Shown: positions 1 through 9,350, counted from the first letter of the stretch. The stretch is DNA of 64,000 nucleotides from Prochlorococcus sp. AG-363-N20 (GCA_003280105.1 QCFX01000001.1:62001-126000), one strand, 5' to 3'. Notes: generated from the sequence alone by a model not told the origin. Numbers and translations are program-made.

Positions 1-9
1 AAACCTAAA

Positions 10-128
10 ATACCAGGAGATCCCTTGACATGACAAAAGCATCTCCTTACTAAGGCAAGCTTCCCTTTGAGTTATGTCAACCAACCTCAGCAAATCAGGA
101 ATTTCCATCCAAACTCTATCCAACCTTG
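10..128 (+). repeat. EVE-start repeat, copy 1 (degenerate)
   Basis: This is the most decayed copy. It keeps a CCTTGACATGAC motif resembling the CCTTGATATGAC start of better copies. Its tail (about 70-128) runs parallel to the tail of copy 10 at 27630-27710, including the AGGAATTTC segment. It ends in an 11-bp direct pair, ATCCAAACTCT then ATCCAACCTTG (107-128). The YWLM codons are no longer recognisable. Seen by eye-alignment only. Confidence 0.5.
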
Positions 129-164
129 AGAAACGATCAAATCAGTTAAAAGACAACCATAGAG

Positions 165-536
165 ATGACAAGCAAAGAAACCCGTGAAGAAAGAAGAGAG
201 CGATTCAAGACAATGTCTAGTGACGAAAGACAAGCTTTGATCAGAGAAAAAATGAAGGCTGAAGGTTTAGAAGAAGGGAGCGGAGTCCCAGGGACAGAAT
301 TGTCTTCATATGACCGAGATGAGATCTGGGACCTCATCCAAATAACTAGCTGTTTCCTTGAGATGCAAACCAAGTCACGGAGAATGGAACCAAAGTCTCC
401 AGATACAAGGAAATCTTTAATTGCTTGGATAGTAATTGCAATAGCCCTTAGCGGTGGGGTGGTCTTCTATTGCCACCAATATCCATCCCCAGAAACAAGA
501 CGAGAGCTATCAGTAGATGGAATGTTCGCTGATTGA
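165..536 (+). CDS. Small single-pass membrane protein, unknown function
   Basis: The protein has 123 residues. The first 80 are strongly charged and rich in Glu, Arg and Lys (MTSKETREERRERF at the start), likely helical and cytoplasmic. One hydrophobic segment follows at about residues 85-104 (SLIAWIVIAIALSGGVVFY), then a short polar tail. I do not recognise the family. An overlapping minus-strand frame lacks this domain logic and was discarded. It stands alone beside the left-most EVE repeat. Confidence 0.55.
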   Translation: MTSKETREERRERFKTMSSDERQALIREKMKAEGLEEGSGVPGTELSSYDRDEIWDLIQITSCFLEMQTKSRRMEPKSPDTRKSLIAWIVIAIALSGGVVFYCHQYPSPETRRELSVDGMFAD

Positions 537-644
537 ATCAGAAAGCCTCGTGGTCTATAAGAATTTACTGATATCTACAACCACCCAATATCTATGGTTA
601 CTAATGATCTCCTCAAATCATCTTTAACTAAAGGCTAGAGATCA

Positions 645-1592
645 TCATTTATTTTTGCTCAGAATTTCCTTGCTTCGCTTGATCTTAACCAGGTCTGCAA
701 TGAGGTTTTCACTTACTTCCCATAATCGTTTCCTTCCCTGGTTATCCAAGGCGGATGAGGCAACTTTGCAAAGCTTGGGGTAACCTCTCAAATTAAAACG
801 AGGTCCATATTGTTCACCACTTTTTGCATTTGGATCAGTTGCTGCAAGTAGTTGGGAAAGGGCTCCCATACGAGAACTTTGAAAAATTGGATTCATTAAT
901 TTATAAGCAATAGAGGCTTGCCAAGATCCGTTTGCGGCAAGAGTTGTGGGCTGCAAGTTGGTTCTGGCTAAACCTGGGTGAGCAGAAAGAGAGGCAACAT
1001 CTATCTCTGCCTCCTTTAATCTTTGATCTAGCTCTAAAGCGAACATTACATTCGCCAGTTTGCTTTGAGAGTATGAAGCCCAAGAATCATAAGCACCCTC
1101 TCCCTGCAGATCACTCCAATTGATTTTGCCCATGTATTGAGCCCCAGAGGTAACAGTCACAACTCTTGAGCCAGACTGATTAGCCATTAATGGCAACAAT
1201 TTAAGAGTCAATGCCATATGGCTTAAATGATTCACTGCGAATTGAAGCTCAAAACCTTGCTTGCTAGTTGTGCGAGGAGGAGCCATTACACCAGCATTGT
1301 TAATTAATAGGTCTAACTTCTGAAATTTGCGTCCCACTTGATCTGCAGCTTTATTTACTTGAACTAAATCCGCCAAATCTATTGCCAATAATTCAATCGT
1401 TCCATAACTAGTATTAGAAAGTAGCCTTTCGCTAGCTTCTTTCGCTTTTTCAAGAGAACGGCAGCCGAGAATTACTGTTGCATTCCTTTCAAGCAAGGCT
1501 TGTGCGGTTTCAAAACCCAGACCACTATTTGCACCAGTAATCAGAGCTATCCGCCCCTTTTGTTCAGGGATTGACTCAATTGACCAAACCAT
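645..1592 (-). CDS. Short-chain dehydrogenase/reductase, light-dependent POR/retinol-dehydrogenase-like
   Basis: A 315-residue classical SDR that should reduce or oxidise a carbonyl/alcohol with NAD(P)H. Visible landmarks are the nucleotide-binding TGANSGLG at residues 19-26, NNAG at 98-101 and the catalytic YSQSK (Tyr174, Lys178). The overall pattern, including the ARTNLQ-like segment after the active site, matches the group that includes protochlorophyllide oxidoreductase-like and retinol dehydrogenase-like enzymes. The substrate cannot be read from sequence. The start ATG precedes the Rossmann fold by 14 residues, normal for the family. It is monocistronic by spacing. Confidence 0.85.
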   Translation of the reverse strand: MVWSIESIPEQKGRIALITGANSGLGFETAQALLERNATVILGCRSLEKAKEASERLLSNTSYGTIELLAIDLADLVQVNKAADQVGRKFQKLDLLINNAGVMAPPRTTSKQGFELQFAVNHLSHMALTLKLLPLMANQSGSRVVTVTSGAQYMGKINWSDLQGEGAYDSWASYSQSKLANVMFALELDQRLKEAEIDVASLSAHPGLARTNLQPTTLAANGSWQASIAYKLMNPIFQSSRMGALSQLLAATDPNAKSGEQYGPRFNLRGYPKLCKVASSALDNQGRKRLWEVSENLIADLVKIKRSKEILSKNK

Positions 1593-1741
1593 TTTGGTCC
1601 AACTCTTAAATCAGCACATGATGCGAAGTCTAGACAAATAACAAATCAGAAGGGTGATTCTGTACTCAAAGAGTCTTTATATGAATTGCTTAGAAATTTT
1701 GCATTGAAGTCTCCGATTCCATTCCGGTGAACCAACCACTC

Positions 1742-2047
1742 TCAATCCATGCCGGCATAACCGTTTTTAACTAGTTCATTGAAAACTATTGTCCCTCTTG
1801 CTTTTGTTCCCATGGGCACTGGATTTACCTGATCAAGAACAGCCGCAAAGCAAGTAATCCAAAAGCTACCTTTGCAAACAAGTGCAGACTTACAGATGTG
1901 GTCTGGAGCAATTTCAACGCAACTCTGAGTTCTCGAAACCTTGATGCTCGCGATTTGAGAGTCTAGTTCTAGGTCCAAAAGGTCAGCTTCTTTCCTGGTA
2001 ATTGCTGTACCGGCAGCATGACACTCAAGGAGCATTTGATAATTCAT
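1742..2047 (-). CDS. Conserved-looking hypothetical protein, 101 aa
   Basis: A soluble protein of 101 residues with several cysteines (Cys9, and a cluster around residues 43-66) and no signal peptide or membrane segment. The start MNYQMLLECHAAGTA and the regular codon use suggest a real gene. I do not recognise the family. It lies 39 nt downstream of the DCC-family redox gene on the same strand, so the two may be cotranscribed. Confidence 0.5.
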   Translation of the reverse strand: MNYQMLLECHAAGTAITRKEADLLDLELDSQIASIKVSRTQSCVEIAPDHICKSALVCKGSFWITCFAAVLDQVNPVPMGTKARGTIVFNELVKNGYAGMD

Positions 2048-2086
2048 TTTTATGCAGCTTTAGCTTCATCTTGCACAATTTGGCAA

Positions 2087-2494
2087 TTAAGTCTCTTTCT
2101 TTGCAAGTTTTCGGGATGTACAAAGTTGATCTAATGAGGGGCGGCGAGTAAAAGGAAGGCGCCAACGTGCCCAAAGTCGATAGACCTCATCAATCAAGTT
2201 TCCTATTAATGGCCACGTGGTTGGTGCGTAGACCCAACCCAACCCGACCAATTGATAAGCCTCTCGAAAAACCTGCACATCCTTAAGAATCTCTCCTCTA
2301 TCGGTTATTGCATGAATTCTTCCCATTGCCTCTCTATAGCTAATTCCTCTATAAAGCTCTGGGCTATAAGTAGGAGAGTCAATATCTACAAAAGAAATTG
2401 TGTTCCAGCGATCTCTAGAGCGAAGAAAGGAGATCTCTCTTTGACAAAGAGGGCAACCACCATCAAATAGCAAAGTGAGCTTTAATTGAGTCAC
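2087..2494 (-). CDS. DCC-family (DUF393) thiol-disulfide oxidoreductase-like protein
   Basis: This 135-residue protein begins with a beta strand and then FDGGCPLCQ (Cys14, Cys17), the DxxCPxC signature that names the DUF393/DCC family. FVDIDSP follows about 25 residues later, the expected second strand. Members are thioredoxin-fold-like proteins of poorly defined redox function. The length is typical for the family. The next gene downstream is the 101-aa hypothetical. Confidence 0.85.
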   Translation of the reverse strand: MTQLKLTLLFDGGCPLCQREISFLRSRDRWNTISFVDIDSPTYSPELYRGISYREAMGRIHAITDRGEILKDVQVFREAYQLVGLGWVYAPTTWPLIGNLIDEVYRLWARWRLPFTRRPSLDQLCTSRKLAKKET

Positions 2495-2529
2495 AATGGA
2501 ATTCAGAAAAGTTCCACCTAGATAAAAGG

Positions 2530-2600
2530 TTTATCCCAACTTTATTCGAAACCTACAATTCCTGGAGATCTCTTGATATGAGTTGAGTTAATTACTGGCT
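2530..2600 (+). repeat. EVE-start repeat, copy 2
   Basis: An 11-bp direct pair (TTTATCCCAAC then TTTATTCGAAA, 2530-2551) is followed by GGAGATCTCTTGATATGA and then AATTACTGGCTAA, the remains of codons for NYWL. The ATG equivalent is at 2578-2580. A small deletion has shifted the frame. The relic abuts the 3' end of the minus-strand DUF3764 gene. Confidence 0.7.
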
Positions 2601-2606
2601 AAGCAA

Positions 2607-2885
2607 CTAACCAGCAATCCAAACTTCTTGGGCAAAGCTCGTCATATCAACATCATGAGTAGCGATCCAATCACTGTTAGCTACTAGGAACTTATCTAAA
2701 TCCCCTGTCTGATGCTGATGAATAACAATTACCCGCTGAGGGTCTGCTTTATTCACTCCTCTATATAGAGGAGTGATCCCATATTCTGCATGCCTTTTAT
2801 TGGCTTCATCACTATCAAAAATGGTTGACCACTCAGCAAAAGTTCCATTGAGTGTGAAGGTTACAACAGTAGTTTCCAAGGCCAT
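2607..2885 (-). CDS. DUF3764 family protein
   Basis: The 92-residue reading from ATG at 2885 (MALETTVVTFTLNGTF) fits this small cyanobacterial family: segments FAEWSTIFDSDEANKRH, PLYRGV and VIVIHQ are its usual landmarks. It probably folds as an alpha/beta ferredoxin-like barrel of unknown role. A longer in-frame start exists at 2990, but the extra 35 residues do not resemble the family, so the internal ATG is preferred. The 3' end lies beside an EVE-start relic. Confidence 0.75.
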   Translation of the reverse strand: MALETTVVTFTLNGTFAEWSTIFDSDEANKRHAEYGITPLYRGVNKADPQRVIVIHQHQTGDLDKFLVANSDWIATHDVDMTSFAQEVWIAG

Positions 2886-3149
2886 CCAAAAAGTGCTGTT
2901 CAAATGAGAATTATATATTCGCCAACAAGTTTCCGTGACAGCGAGCCTCTTGCGAGTAAAAGCTTCCACTGTTTCTATTGAGAACTTCAACCTTCTTGAG
3001 TTCAGTAAAGGCTTACCTTGACAGGAAGAGATGTTGTCTTGACTACACCACCTGTGTAGTCATCATTTCCTTAGAAGAGCTTTGCTGAGTGCTGCAACAA
3101 TGCCCGTCGGCTACTCTTATCTGAATAGAGTTAAAATTTAGACTTCTAT

Positions 3150-3962
3150 CTAATCAATAGTAAAAACGGGTCTGAAAGGTGCTGATCCAAATTCTTCAGG
3201 GACTCCTGTACCATCATTGGGAACAACAATATATCCAGCTTTTGTAACCTGCAATTCAACAGCCACTCCTTTTGTACTATCCGTAATGACTACTTCATTG
3301 CCGGAATCAGGTTGAAAAACACCTACTAAGTATTTAGTTGCGCTTGCAGATGTTGACCTTGTAAAGCCTGAATTTAACAACATCGCCGATATCTTCCCAC
3401 TACCTGATATTGATTCTGTACCGTCTGTTGCCCATTCTGCATCAAAAGAGCCATCCCCAAAGTCCTCTAAATCTTCGCTGTGATTCACAGCTGGACCTGT
3501 TGTTGACAAACTCGAGCCCGTGGAGTCTGAGTAATAAGTCGTCCCATTACTAAGCGCATAACTACCTCGCAAACCTATGGTCTTACCAAGAATAATATAA
3601 GCGTAAGGATATGTATTTGAAGGGGGTCGTGTGTCTGCATAAGGTAAATCAAAAGTTCCAGATCCTGCCAAATCGCCAGAGACTCCTGTTGTATCTCTCG
3701 CCATTGAAGCGGTACAGCTAGTCAAGTTTAATGTTTTACTACCTACGGCTCCATCAAGAGGGTTTGAAGTGCACAAACCCATTTCATGAATAGTGATATA
3801 AAATCTATCCGGCGTGTGTAAACACTCTGCTGTAAGGCTTGCAACCGTCCCAGAATCAGCACATTCATCGGCAGCTTTTGACACTTCAGGAACTACTAAA
3901 GGCATTAATAATGCAAAGCCACTTAAACCTATACCTAGAAAAGTCTTATTAATAATTGCCAT
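3150..3962 (-). CDS. Secreted protein with signal peptide, unknown function
   Basis: From ATG at 3962 the protein has 270 residues and starts with MAIINKTFLGIGLSGFALL, a Lys followed by a hydrophobic core, then a likely cleavage site near SKAADE. The mature part is rich in Ser, Thr, Gly and Asp, with four early cysteines (ECADSG, AECLH, GLCTS, TSCTAS). It looks like an extracellular beta-rich protein, perhaps a surface or pilus-like component. An upstream in-frame extension to 4127 has no signal character and was rejected. Confidence 0.65.
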   Translation of the reverse strand: MAIINKTFLGIGLSGFALLMPLVVPEVSKAADECADSGTVASLTAECLHTPDRFYITIHEMGLCTSNPLDGAVGSKTLNLTSCTASMARDTTGVSGDLAGSGTFDLPYADTRPPSNTYPYAYIILGKTIGLRGSYALSNGTTYYSDSTGSSLSTTGPAVNHSEDLEDFGDGSFDAEWATDGTESISGSGKISAMLLNSGFTRSTSASATKYLVGVFQPDSGNEVVITDSTKGVAVELQVTKAGYIVVPNDGTGVPEEFGSAPFRPVFTID

Positions 3963-4498
3963 AGAAGCTCTTCCAAGATTCCAGAAGGATATCAACTCAA
4001 GAAGAATGAAACAAGCACATGGACCGTCTGAGCCAGTTCTGCTAAGACCACATAATTTACCCAAACTCCTTAATATGACACCAATTGAACTACTACCAAA
4101 TAAAAAGTTAGCTATTTCTAAATTCACCTAAACTTCTAATTTTAGAAATTAATCTACTGGATTTCTTGTTAACTTTTTTCTATAATAATCGGTTATTACC
4201 CACTCAAACACTAACAAGAGAATAAGTATTCTCGCAGTAAAAGATATCCATTGGAAGCAAGGCAGGCCAACGACGATTTCGGCCACAACATACTAAGAGG
4301 ATCTATAGAGGTATAAGGACAAGCAAATAACTTCAGAAGCGTTCTAAAAGCAGAAGCAAATACTCCTAGTACTTTCAACTCTAAAATGGTTTGAGGTGAA
4401 TTTATATACAGATAGTGTAGGTAACAAAGAATCTAAATCGAGAAATCAGCATGAAGGCAAGTGAAAGAGAATGTAATTACCATTAGAAGCAATCCATT
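3963..4498. other. Non-coding stretch, nothing recognised
   Basis: This 536-nt AT-rich spacer separates the secreted-protein gene from the GtrA gene; both are on the minus strand. I see no open frame with coding character, no tRNA and no strong terminator. The TTATTATAG motif near 4185 on the minus strand could be a -10 box for the secreted-protein gene, but it is weak. Confidence 0.4.
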
Positions 4499-4981
4499 TC
4501 ATTTGCCTTCATTTTTATCAATACTTCTAAATTTAAATAAGAACTTCATTGTCATTGAACTCGTCCAGAAAAAGCCGCAACTTGAGGCTATTATTTTAGA
4601 AACCAATGCATAATTATATGGAGAAGAAATCAATAAATAGCTTTTGAGACTTGTAGACAGAGAGAAATAAATTAGTTGTAGAAAATTTAATACGACAATA
4701 TTTATACTTAATGTCCCTATCCCAACAATGATCTGACTTGAAAGACCATAGCGTTTTTTCTTTATGCGTGGTTGTGTCGTAATACTAAAAACCAAATACA
4801 ATACTATTGTACCAATTACAAAAGAGATTGCTGCACTAAGATTAATTCCTATCACTGGGCTGAGAAGAGTATAAGTTAAGAGATCAACCGTAAAAGCTGT
4901 TCCACTACCTAGTAAAAAGTGAGGAATATTGAATATATACTTTTTTATTAGATTATTTAATCTTTTTTCTGAATTAAACAT
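4499..4981 (-). CDS. GtrA-like flippase-type membrane protein
   Basis: A 160-residue, four-helix membrane protein with the GtrA layout: a short basic N-terminus, then hydrophobic helices at about 18-40, 46-68, 82-108 and 123-147. PHFLLGSGTAFTVDLLTY near the start and SAAISFVIG are typical of GtrA, which is proposed to flip polyprenyl-phosphate-linked sugars. The gene starts 3 nt after the stop of the FAD oxidoreductase gene and follows the GT-C gene, so the three form an envelope glycan unit. Confidence 0.8.
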   Translation of the reverse strand: MFNSEKRLNNLIKKYIFNIPHFLLGSGTAFTVDLLTYTLLSPVIGINLSAAISFVIGTIVLYLVFSITTQPRIKKKRYGLSSQIIVGIGTLSINIVVLNFLQLIYFSLSTSLKSYLLISSPYNYALVSKIIASSCGFFWTSSMTMKFLFKFRSIDKNEGK

Positions 4982-4984
4982 GGT

Positions 4985-6583
4985 TTACTTCTCTTCATGA
5001 TATTCCTGCTCTGTATTTATAACCCATAAACACGACTTATTATCAGCGCTAATTAGTTCCTGTGAAATAAGCTCAGCTGCCTTAAAGCCAGTAAGCATTG
5101 AATGATCTTGATTGTTGTACTTGTGCATTCCATTTCTACCTACAAGAAAAAGGTTGGGGATCTTGTCGAAGAAATCTTTTAGCTTGTCAAGCTCCATGTA
5201 AGAGTCAAAGTAGGCAGGGTAAGTATTTGCCTCTCTTAGTACAGTTCCATCCAGAAGGTCTTCTTTTGTGGAGAAGCCTAATTCAACAAGCTCACTAATT
5301 GCCATATCTATCAATTTATCATCTTCCATCTTCCAAATTGAGTCAGACTTATTGCAAAAATATTCAAGGCCAACCCAATAAGTTTCTTGGTTTGCAACTA
5401 AGAAAGGGCTCCAATTATTAAAAATCTGAAGTCTACCAACTTTGACATTATCTTCCTGGATATATATCCAGGTATCATCTAAAGTTTCATTACTAGGACC
5501 TGAGATATTCTTCAGCAACAATCCAACCGTTATAAAATCTCTATAAGGTAGGTCTTTAGCTATTCTCTTTAAATCAAAATCTAGTAATTCTTTAGAACCT
5601 TCCCCTGAAAAATTCTCAACAAGCTCTGAGATAGGCATTGTAGATACAACATAATCAAAATTCTCCTGGTGAATTAATTGGTTAGTTAAATCTTGATATT
5701 CAATTCCTTTTATTAATAGATCATTATCATCAAAGAAGACTTTTAAGACAGGAGATTCAAGTTTTATAAGAACATCTTTTCTCGCCAACTCTTTCGCCAC
5801 TTCTTCCCACATTTGCCCAGGGCCGTACTTAGGGTATAAGAACCTCTCAATCAAGGAAGTTTCTGTTCCCTTTTGGCTTATTGACTTCTTATCAAAATCC
5901 TTTGTTTCCCAGAGCTTCGAAAAAATATCCAATAAAACCCTTCGAATTGACAACCCTTTAATTCGTTGAGCACCCCACTCTGCTGATATTTCTTTAGGGT
6001 GCCTACCCCAAACTTTTTCGGTATAAGTTTCAAAGAACATCGAATAAAGCTTTTTCCCAAATCTGGAAATCACAAAATCCTCCAGGTTGTCTAGATTTTT
6101 ATGTGATACTTTTGCCTTTATATAGCTTACTGAGACATTGATCATATCAATAATTCCTATATTCTTAATCGTCTTTATGTTTAGATTTAATGGGTAATCA
6201 TAAAGCTTTTTATCAAAAAGAATTCTGGATTTCCTTTTCCTTAGGAGCATTACCTTCCCGGACTTTTTCTCCTTATCTGTGGCAATACGAAATCCATCAA
6301 TTGATCTTTCCTTCCCTTGATATTTGATCAATTCTCTTTCATTAGAAGTAGACAAATCAATTGGAAATTTATTTGTCCACCATTTCATTACTTCATCAGA
6401 CTTTGAGAAAAACCTATGGCCACCAATATCAATTCTATTGCCTTTATAATTTACAGTCTTTGATATTCCACCGATGTACTTTGATTTCTCGTAAATTACA
6501 ATTTTAGCATTAGGGCAGAAAGCCTTAAGCCTTTCTGCAAAGGCCAATCCAGCAGGACCTGCACCAATAACGCCTACCTTCAT
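4985..6583 (-). CDS. FAD-dependent amine-oxidase/UDP-galactopyranose-mutase-like protein
   Basis: A 532-residue flavoprotein of the protoporphyrinogen-oxidase/amine-oxidase superfamily (COG1232-like). The dinucleotide-binding GAGPAG is at residues 7-12, and [10 protein letters not shown] with IDIGGHRFF follow as in UDP-galactopyranose-mutase-like enzymes. The C-terminus has [17 protein letters not shown], the second FAD-contact region. It probably acts on a nucleotide-sugar or lipid-linked sugar given the GtrA gene directly downstream and a GT-C enzyme 101 nt upstream. The substrate is not determined. Confidence 0.8.
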   Translation of the reverse strand: MKVGVIGAGPAGLAFAERLKAFCPNAKIVIYEKSKYIGGISKTVNYKGNRIDIGGHRFFSKSDEVMKWWTNKFPIDLSTSNERELIKYQGKERSIDGFRIATDKEKKSGKVMLLRKRKSRILFDKKLYDYPLNLNIKTIKNIGIIDMINVSVSYIKAKVSHKNLDNLEDFVISRFGKKLYSMFFETYTEKVWGRHPKEISAEWGAQRIKGLSIRRVLLDIFSKLWETKDFDKKSISQKGTETSLIERFLYPKYGPGQMWEEVAKELARKDVLIKLESPVLKVFFDDNDLLIKGIEYQDLTNQLIHQENFDYVVSTMPISELVENFSGEGSKELLDFDLKRIAKDLPYRDFITVGLLLKNISGPSNETLDDTWIYIQEDNVKVGRLQIFNNWSPFLVANQETYWVGLEYFCNKSDSIWKMEDDKLIDMAISELVELGFSTKEDLLDGTVLREANTYPAYFDSYMELDKLKDFFDKIPNLFLVGRNGMHKYNNQDHSMLTGFKAAELISQELISADNKSCLWVINTEQEYHEEK

Positions 6584-6684
6584 TAAACTTAATTAACTTG
6601 AATGAGCTCTATAATCTTCACGATTCTAGTACATTACTTAGTTTGATGATCATATATCGCAAGGATTTTTAGAATCTTAATGGC

Positions 6685-8217
6685 TCACTTAACAACTTTG
6701 TAAACATGATAATTCCTATTAGTGTATAAAAGTTCTAACATGCCATTATTCTGATAATCAGTAATTTCACCAAAATCTGGTTGGTCACTGGAACCAACAG
6801 ACAAAGAAATAGCTATGTAGTTAGATTGCAAACCTTTTTGTATATTGCTACTCTTGAATGATTTCCTATCTGAAACAAGTTGAAGAAATCTAGGCTTAAA
6901 GAATAAAACTGTTGCATTACTCTCTGTTCGTTCTTTGAGAAAAGAAACCATCTCCTTAGTTGAGGGACTATAAGGGCCCAATCTGAAACTTCTAACTTGT
7001 TTGAAATGAATCAAAGCTATACTTAGCAAAGAGTTCCAAATCAATAAAGTAGTTAAGAATAGCTTATATAATTTTATATTGAATATGCTAAAAGAATGTT
7101 TTTCAGCTATGGCATGTTCTATCCCAGTCAACATGAAAGAGAAGTAGAATGGTAGTAAAGGGAATAGGAATCGCAAGCCTTGAGTCCCTGGCCATAAGAT
7201 ATATAGACCTAATGTGATTAAAATATAAAAGATTTCGATTTTATTGTTATCACTGTTTCTTAGACCCAAAAAAAAGTAATAGACAGAGATAGGATAGAAA
7301 ATAAATCCTACTAGATTATATTTTTGAAAAATGGAAAAGTAGTCTTGTATTAAAAATGCATAATATTGCAGATTTCGTAGTATGCTTCCTGTCGTTATAT
7401 TATTGATTTCATTTATATGAATTTGGTGAATGCTGTCTGGGAAAACTGATCTCCAAGTGACTTGAAAAATCATAAAGCCTATAATAGGTAGAAAGAAGAT
7501 ATGCAATAAATTATTCTCTCGAAAATTTCTATTTAGGGTTTTAGATCTATGAATCACAATCATCTGTGAAAATATCAAAGTAATAAGAAGCAATACTCCA
7601 TTAGGCCTAATGCTTTGGCTAGCCCCAATAAGAATCCCAATTAAGAGTCCATCAAAAAGTAAATTTACCTGAAATTCATTTAACAATATGACTCGTTTAA
7701 TTTTAAAGATAAGAAAGGTAGAAATAAGTAGAAAAGGTATATCAGACAAAATTTCGTTTGAAGCTTCGCTTATAAAAACTGGGCTGATAGCAAACAAAGA
7801 AACTATTACCAGCCTAGAGAATACTGTATGTGTTTGACTCAATCCATTCCATATCACTAGATAAAGCAAAAAAAGACAAATGATGTTTACAAGTTTAAGG
7901 CCTATAAGACTTTCTCCAAACAATGAATAAGGAATAGAAAGCAGTAATGGCAAGCCCCATGGATAATTTATTGGTCCTAATGGTTGGTCTGACTCAGTTG
8001 CCGTAAAAGAATTATAAGCTTCGTATTGTGCATGAGTTCCTGATGCAATGCTTCTTGCTTGACCAACATATCCAGCCCAATCATCTCCCCATGTGTGATA
8101 ATTAGTTAGTAAAAGAATAGACAGTATAGTGGAAGTGATTATTACCAAAAATAGTCTTAATCTTCCATCAGGTTGATCTCTACATAATCGCTTTGTTAAT
8201 CGGTGTATGGTTAGCAT
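6685..8217 (-). CDS. GT-C type integral membrane glycosyltransferase
   Basis: This 510-residue protein has about ten hydrophobic helices. The first periplasmic loop holds WGDDWAGYVGQARSI, an acidic motif at the position of the catalytic Asp of PMT/ArnT-like GT-C enzymes that use polyprenyl-phosphate sugars. The hydrophilic C-terminal 90 residues would be periplasmic. It is the first gene of the GT-C, FAD oxidoreductase and GtrA run, which suggests modification of an envelope polymer. Codon use is very AT-rich, unlike the COG0523-like block further on. Confidence 0.75.
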   Translation of the reverse strand: MLTIHRLTKRLCRDQPDGRLRLFLVIITSTILSILLLTNYHTWGDDWAGYVGQARSIASGTHAQYEAYNSFTATESDQPLGPINYPWGLPLLLSIPYSLFGESLIGLKLVNIICLFLLYLVIWNGLSQTHTVFSRLVIVSLFAISPVFISEASNEILSDIPFLLISTFLIFKIKRVILLNEFQVNLLFDGLLIGILIGASQSIRPNGVLLLITLIFSQMIVIHRSKTLNRNFRENNLLHIFFLPIIGFMIFQVTWRSVFPDSIHQIHINEINNITTGSILRNLQYYAFLIQDYFSIFQKYNLVGFIFYPISVYYFFLGLRNSDNNKIEIFYILITLGLYILWPGTQGLRFLFPLLPFYFSFMLTGIEHAIAEKHSFSIFNIKLYKLFLTTLLIWNSLLSIALIHFKQVRSFRLGPYSPSTKEMVSFLKERTESNATVLFFKPRFLQLVSDRKSFKSSNIQKGLQSNYIAISLSVGSSDQPDFGEITDYQNNGMLELLYTNRNYHVYKVVK

Positions 8218-8305
8218 TTTTTAAAGTCAGGTGTGGACGTCAGTTCAATAAACCTTAAGGTAATTATCTATAGTAAAAGGAAGTGCACAGAAAATTAGAG
8301 CTTTA

Positions 8306-8494
8306 GTGTTTGGAGATCCATATTCGATTCTGGTACTCGTTGGTCTCATGTTCATGGGTTTACAGCTTTATGTGCTGTTTTCAATCCTCAAGAACAACAG
8401 AGGTGAAAGGTATTTCTTTGATCGAGCTCAGCTCTATGCAATTCAATTGCGTATAGAGAAGCTCTTCGGAAAGATACAGACAAGGAAGGGTTAA
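8306..8494 (+). CDS. Small membrane protein, 62 aa
   Basis: It begins with GTG (MFGDPYSILVLVG). One or two hydrophobic helices cover residues 7-27, followed by a basic amphipathic tail (FFDRAQLYAIQLRIEKLFGK). It is divergently placed from the GT-C gene with an 88-nt shared promoter space. The family is not recognised. Confidence 0.55.
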   Translation: MFGDPYSILVLVGLMFMGLQLYVLFSILKNNRGERYFFDRAQLYAIQLRIEKLFGKIQTRKG

Positions 8495-8570
8495 AGCCTG
8501 CATGAGTTAGCTCTGAATAGCTGGTTTTTGAGGGGCAAGGGTGGGGGATTACGCATCAGAAGATGGGAGA

Positions 8571-8660
8571 ATGAAGCAACAAGACGTCAAAATGAGCCAA
8601 AGATCAGGCCTATGGCCTTGGGCTGAGGATAAAGATATCGGCATAGATGACATTCATTAA
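8571..8660 (+). CDS. Candidate micro-ORF, 29 aa
   Basis: The frame MKQQDVKMSQRSGLW onward encodes 29 residues with an acidic end and TAA at 8658. It is short, has only a weak purine-rich stretch upstream and no known family. It is recorded because it is the only plausible reading frame in the 8495-8730 spacer. Confidence 0.25.
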   Translation: MKQQDVKMSQRSGLWPWAEDKDIGIDDIH

Positions 8661-8730
8661 TCAGTCAGGTCTAATAAGGTAATGACCGCTCCTTTAACCT
8701 TTTCGAACTAGTCCTTAAGTTTTGAGATCA

Positions 8731-8934
8731 CTAAGAGGATCGGAATAAATTAAATAGCACTGAAACAAGCAAGCTAATCGCAATAGAACTAACGACTGGG
8801 AAATAAAAAGTTGTATTTTCACCCTTCAAAATTATGTCTCCAGAAAGTTGCCCTAAACCCAATTGCCTTAAGTAAGGGTATAGAACACCTATAGCAGCAA
8901 TCCAAAGTCCGAGAGCAATTAGCAGTTTTTGCAT
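8731..8934 (-). CDS. DUF2905 family membrane protein
   Basis: The 67 residues match the two-helix DUF2905 family: an N-terminal helix (LLIALGLWIAAIGVLYPYL), the short loop LGLGQLSGDIILKGEN and FYFPVVSSIAISLLVS. The SGDI..(K/E)...FYFP pattern is diagnostic. The start ATG overlaps the stop of the upstream 40-aa gene as TAATG, implying translational coupling. Confidence 0.85.
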   Translation of the reverse strand: MQKLLIALGLWIAAIGVLYPYLRQLGLGQLSGDIILKGENTTFYFPVVSSIAISLLVSVLFNLFRSS

Positions 8935-9056
8935 TATTCATTTCCAAAAGATCTTTGGAACTGCCAAACCAAATAGGAAGAGGTTACTGCGAACAAAAAT
9001 GTTCCGACAGTTTTTAGTGCTATATTTGCAGCCTCAACTGTTGGCGAATCATCCAT
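8934..9056 (-). CDS. Single-pass membrane microprotein, 40 aa
   Basis: The frame from ATG at 9056 reads MDDSPTVEAANIALKTV, then a hydrophobic stretch and ends WQFQRSFGNE. It has one transmembrane helix, like photosystem or cytochrome accessory peptides, but I cannot assign it to one. It overlaps the upstream 73-aa gene by 8 nt and the DUF2905 gene by 3 nt, which supports translation of all three. Confidence 0.6.
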   Translation of the reverse strand: MDDSPTVEAANIALKTVGTFLFAVTSSYLVWQFQRSFGNE

Positions 9057-9270
9057 CTTTTTTACCTTGGCCAAATAGGGGGCCAGTCAATAAAAAGTAG
9101 CCAATAGCTCCAAGGAACAAAGCAAAGGCAATAAGGTTGGGGACTATTCCTCCAACAATTGCAGCTTTAGCGAAATAAGTATTCGCTGCTTCTAGAGCTA
9201 AGAACGTCACCACGACAAATATCCTCGCCCAGTTGTCAACAAAATTAATTACCAATAAGGATAAAAGCAA
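9049..9270 (-). CDS. Hydrophobic small protein, 73 aa
   Basis: Two or three hydrophobic helices occupy nearly the whole sequence, with IFVVVTFLALEAANTYFAK and IVPNLIAFALFLGAIGYFL as the main ones. The tail is polar (GQGKKDG). It is first gene of a three-gene overlapping set with the 40-aa microprotein and the DUF2905 protein. The function is unknown. The exact start is uncertain because several Leu and Met codons lie close together. Confidence 0.55.
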   Translation of the reverse strand: MLLSLLVINFVDNWARIFVVVTFLALEAANTYFAKAAIVGGIVPNLIAFALFLGAIGYFLLTGPLFGQGKKDG

Positions 9271-9350
9271 TCATCACCTATCGGTTACTCGTAGAAGTCT
9301 ACTAAATCCATACCTTTCTGATAATCCTTAAGGAAGGCATGTAGAAGTCG

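Noticed and set aside
146-373. Minus-strand frame of 75 codons opposite the first gene
   Set aside because: The plus-strand frame has a charged domain followed by a clean membrane helix; the reverse frame is Ser-rich without structure.
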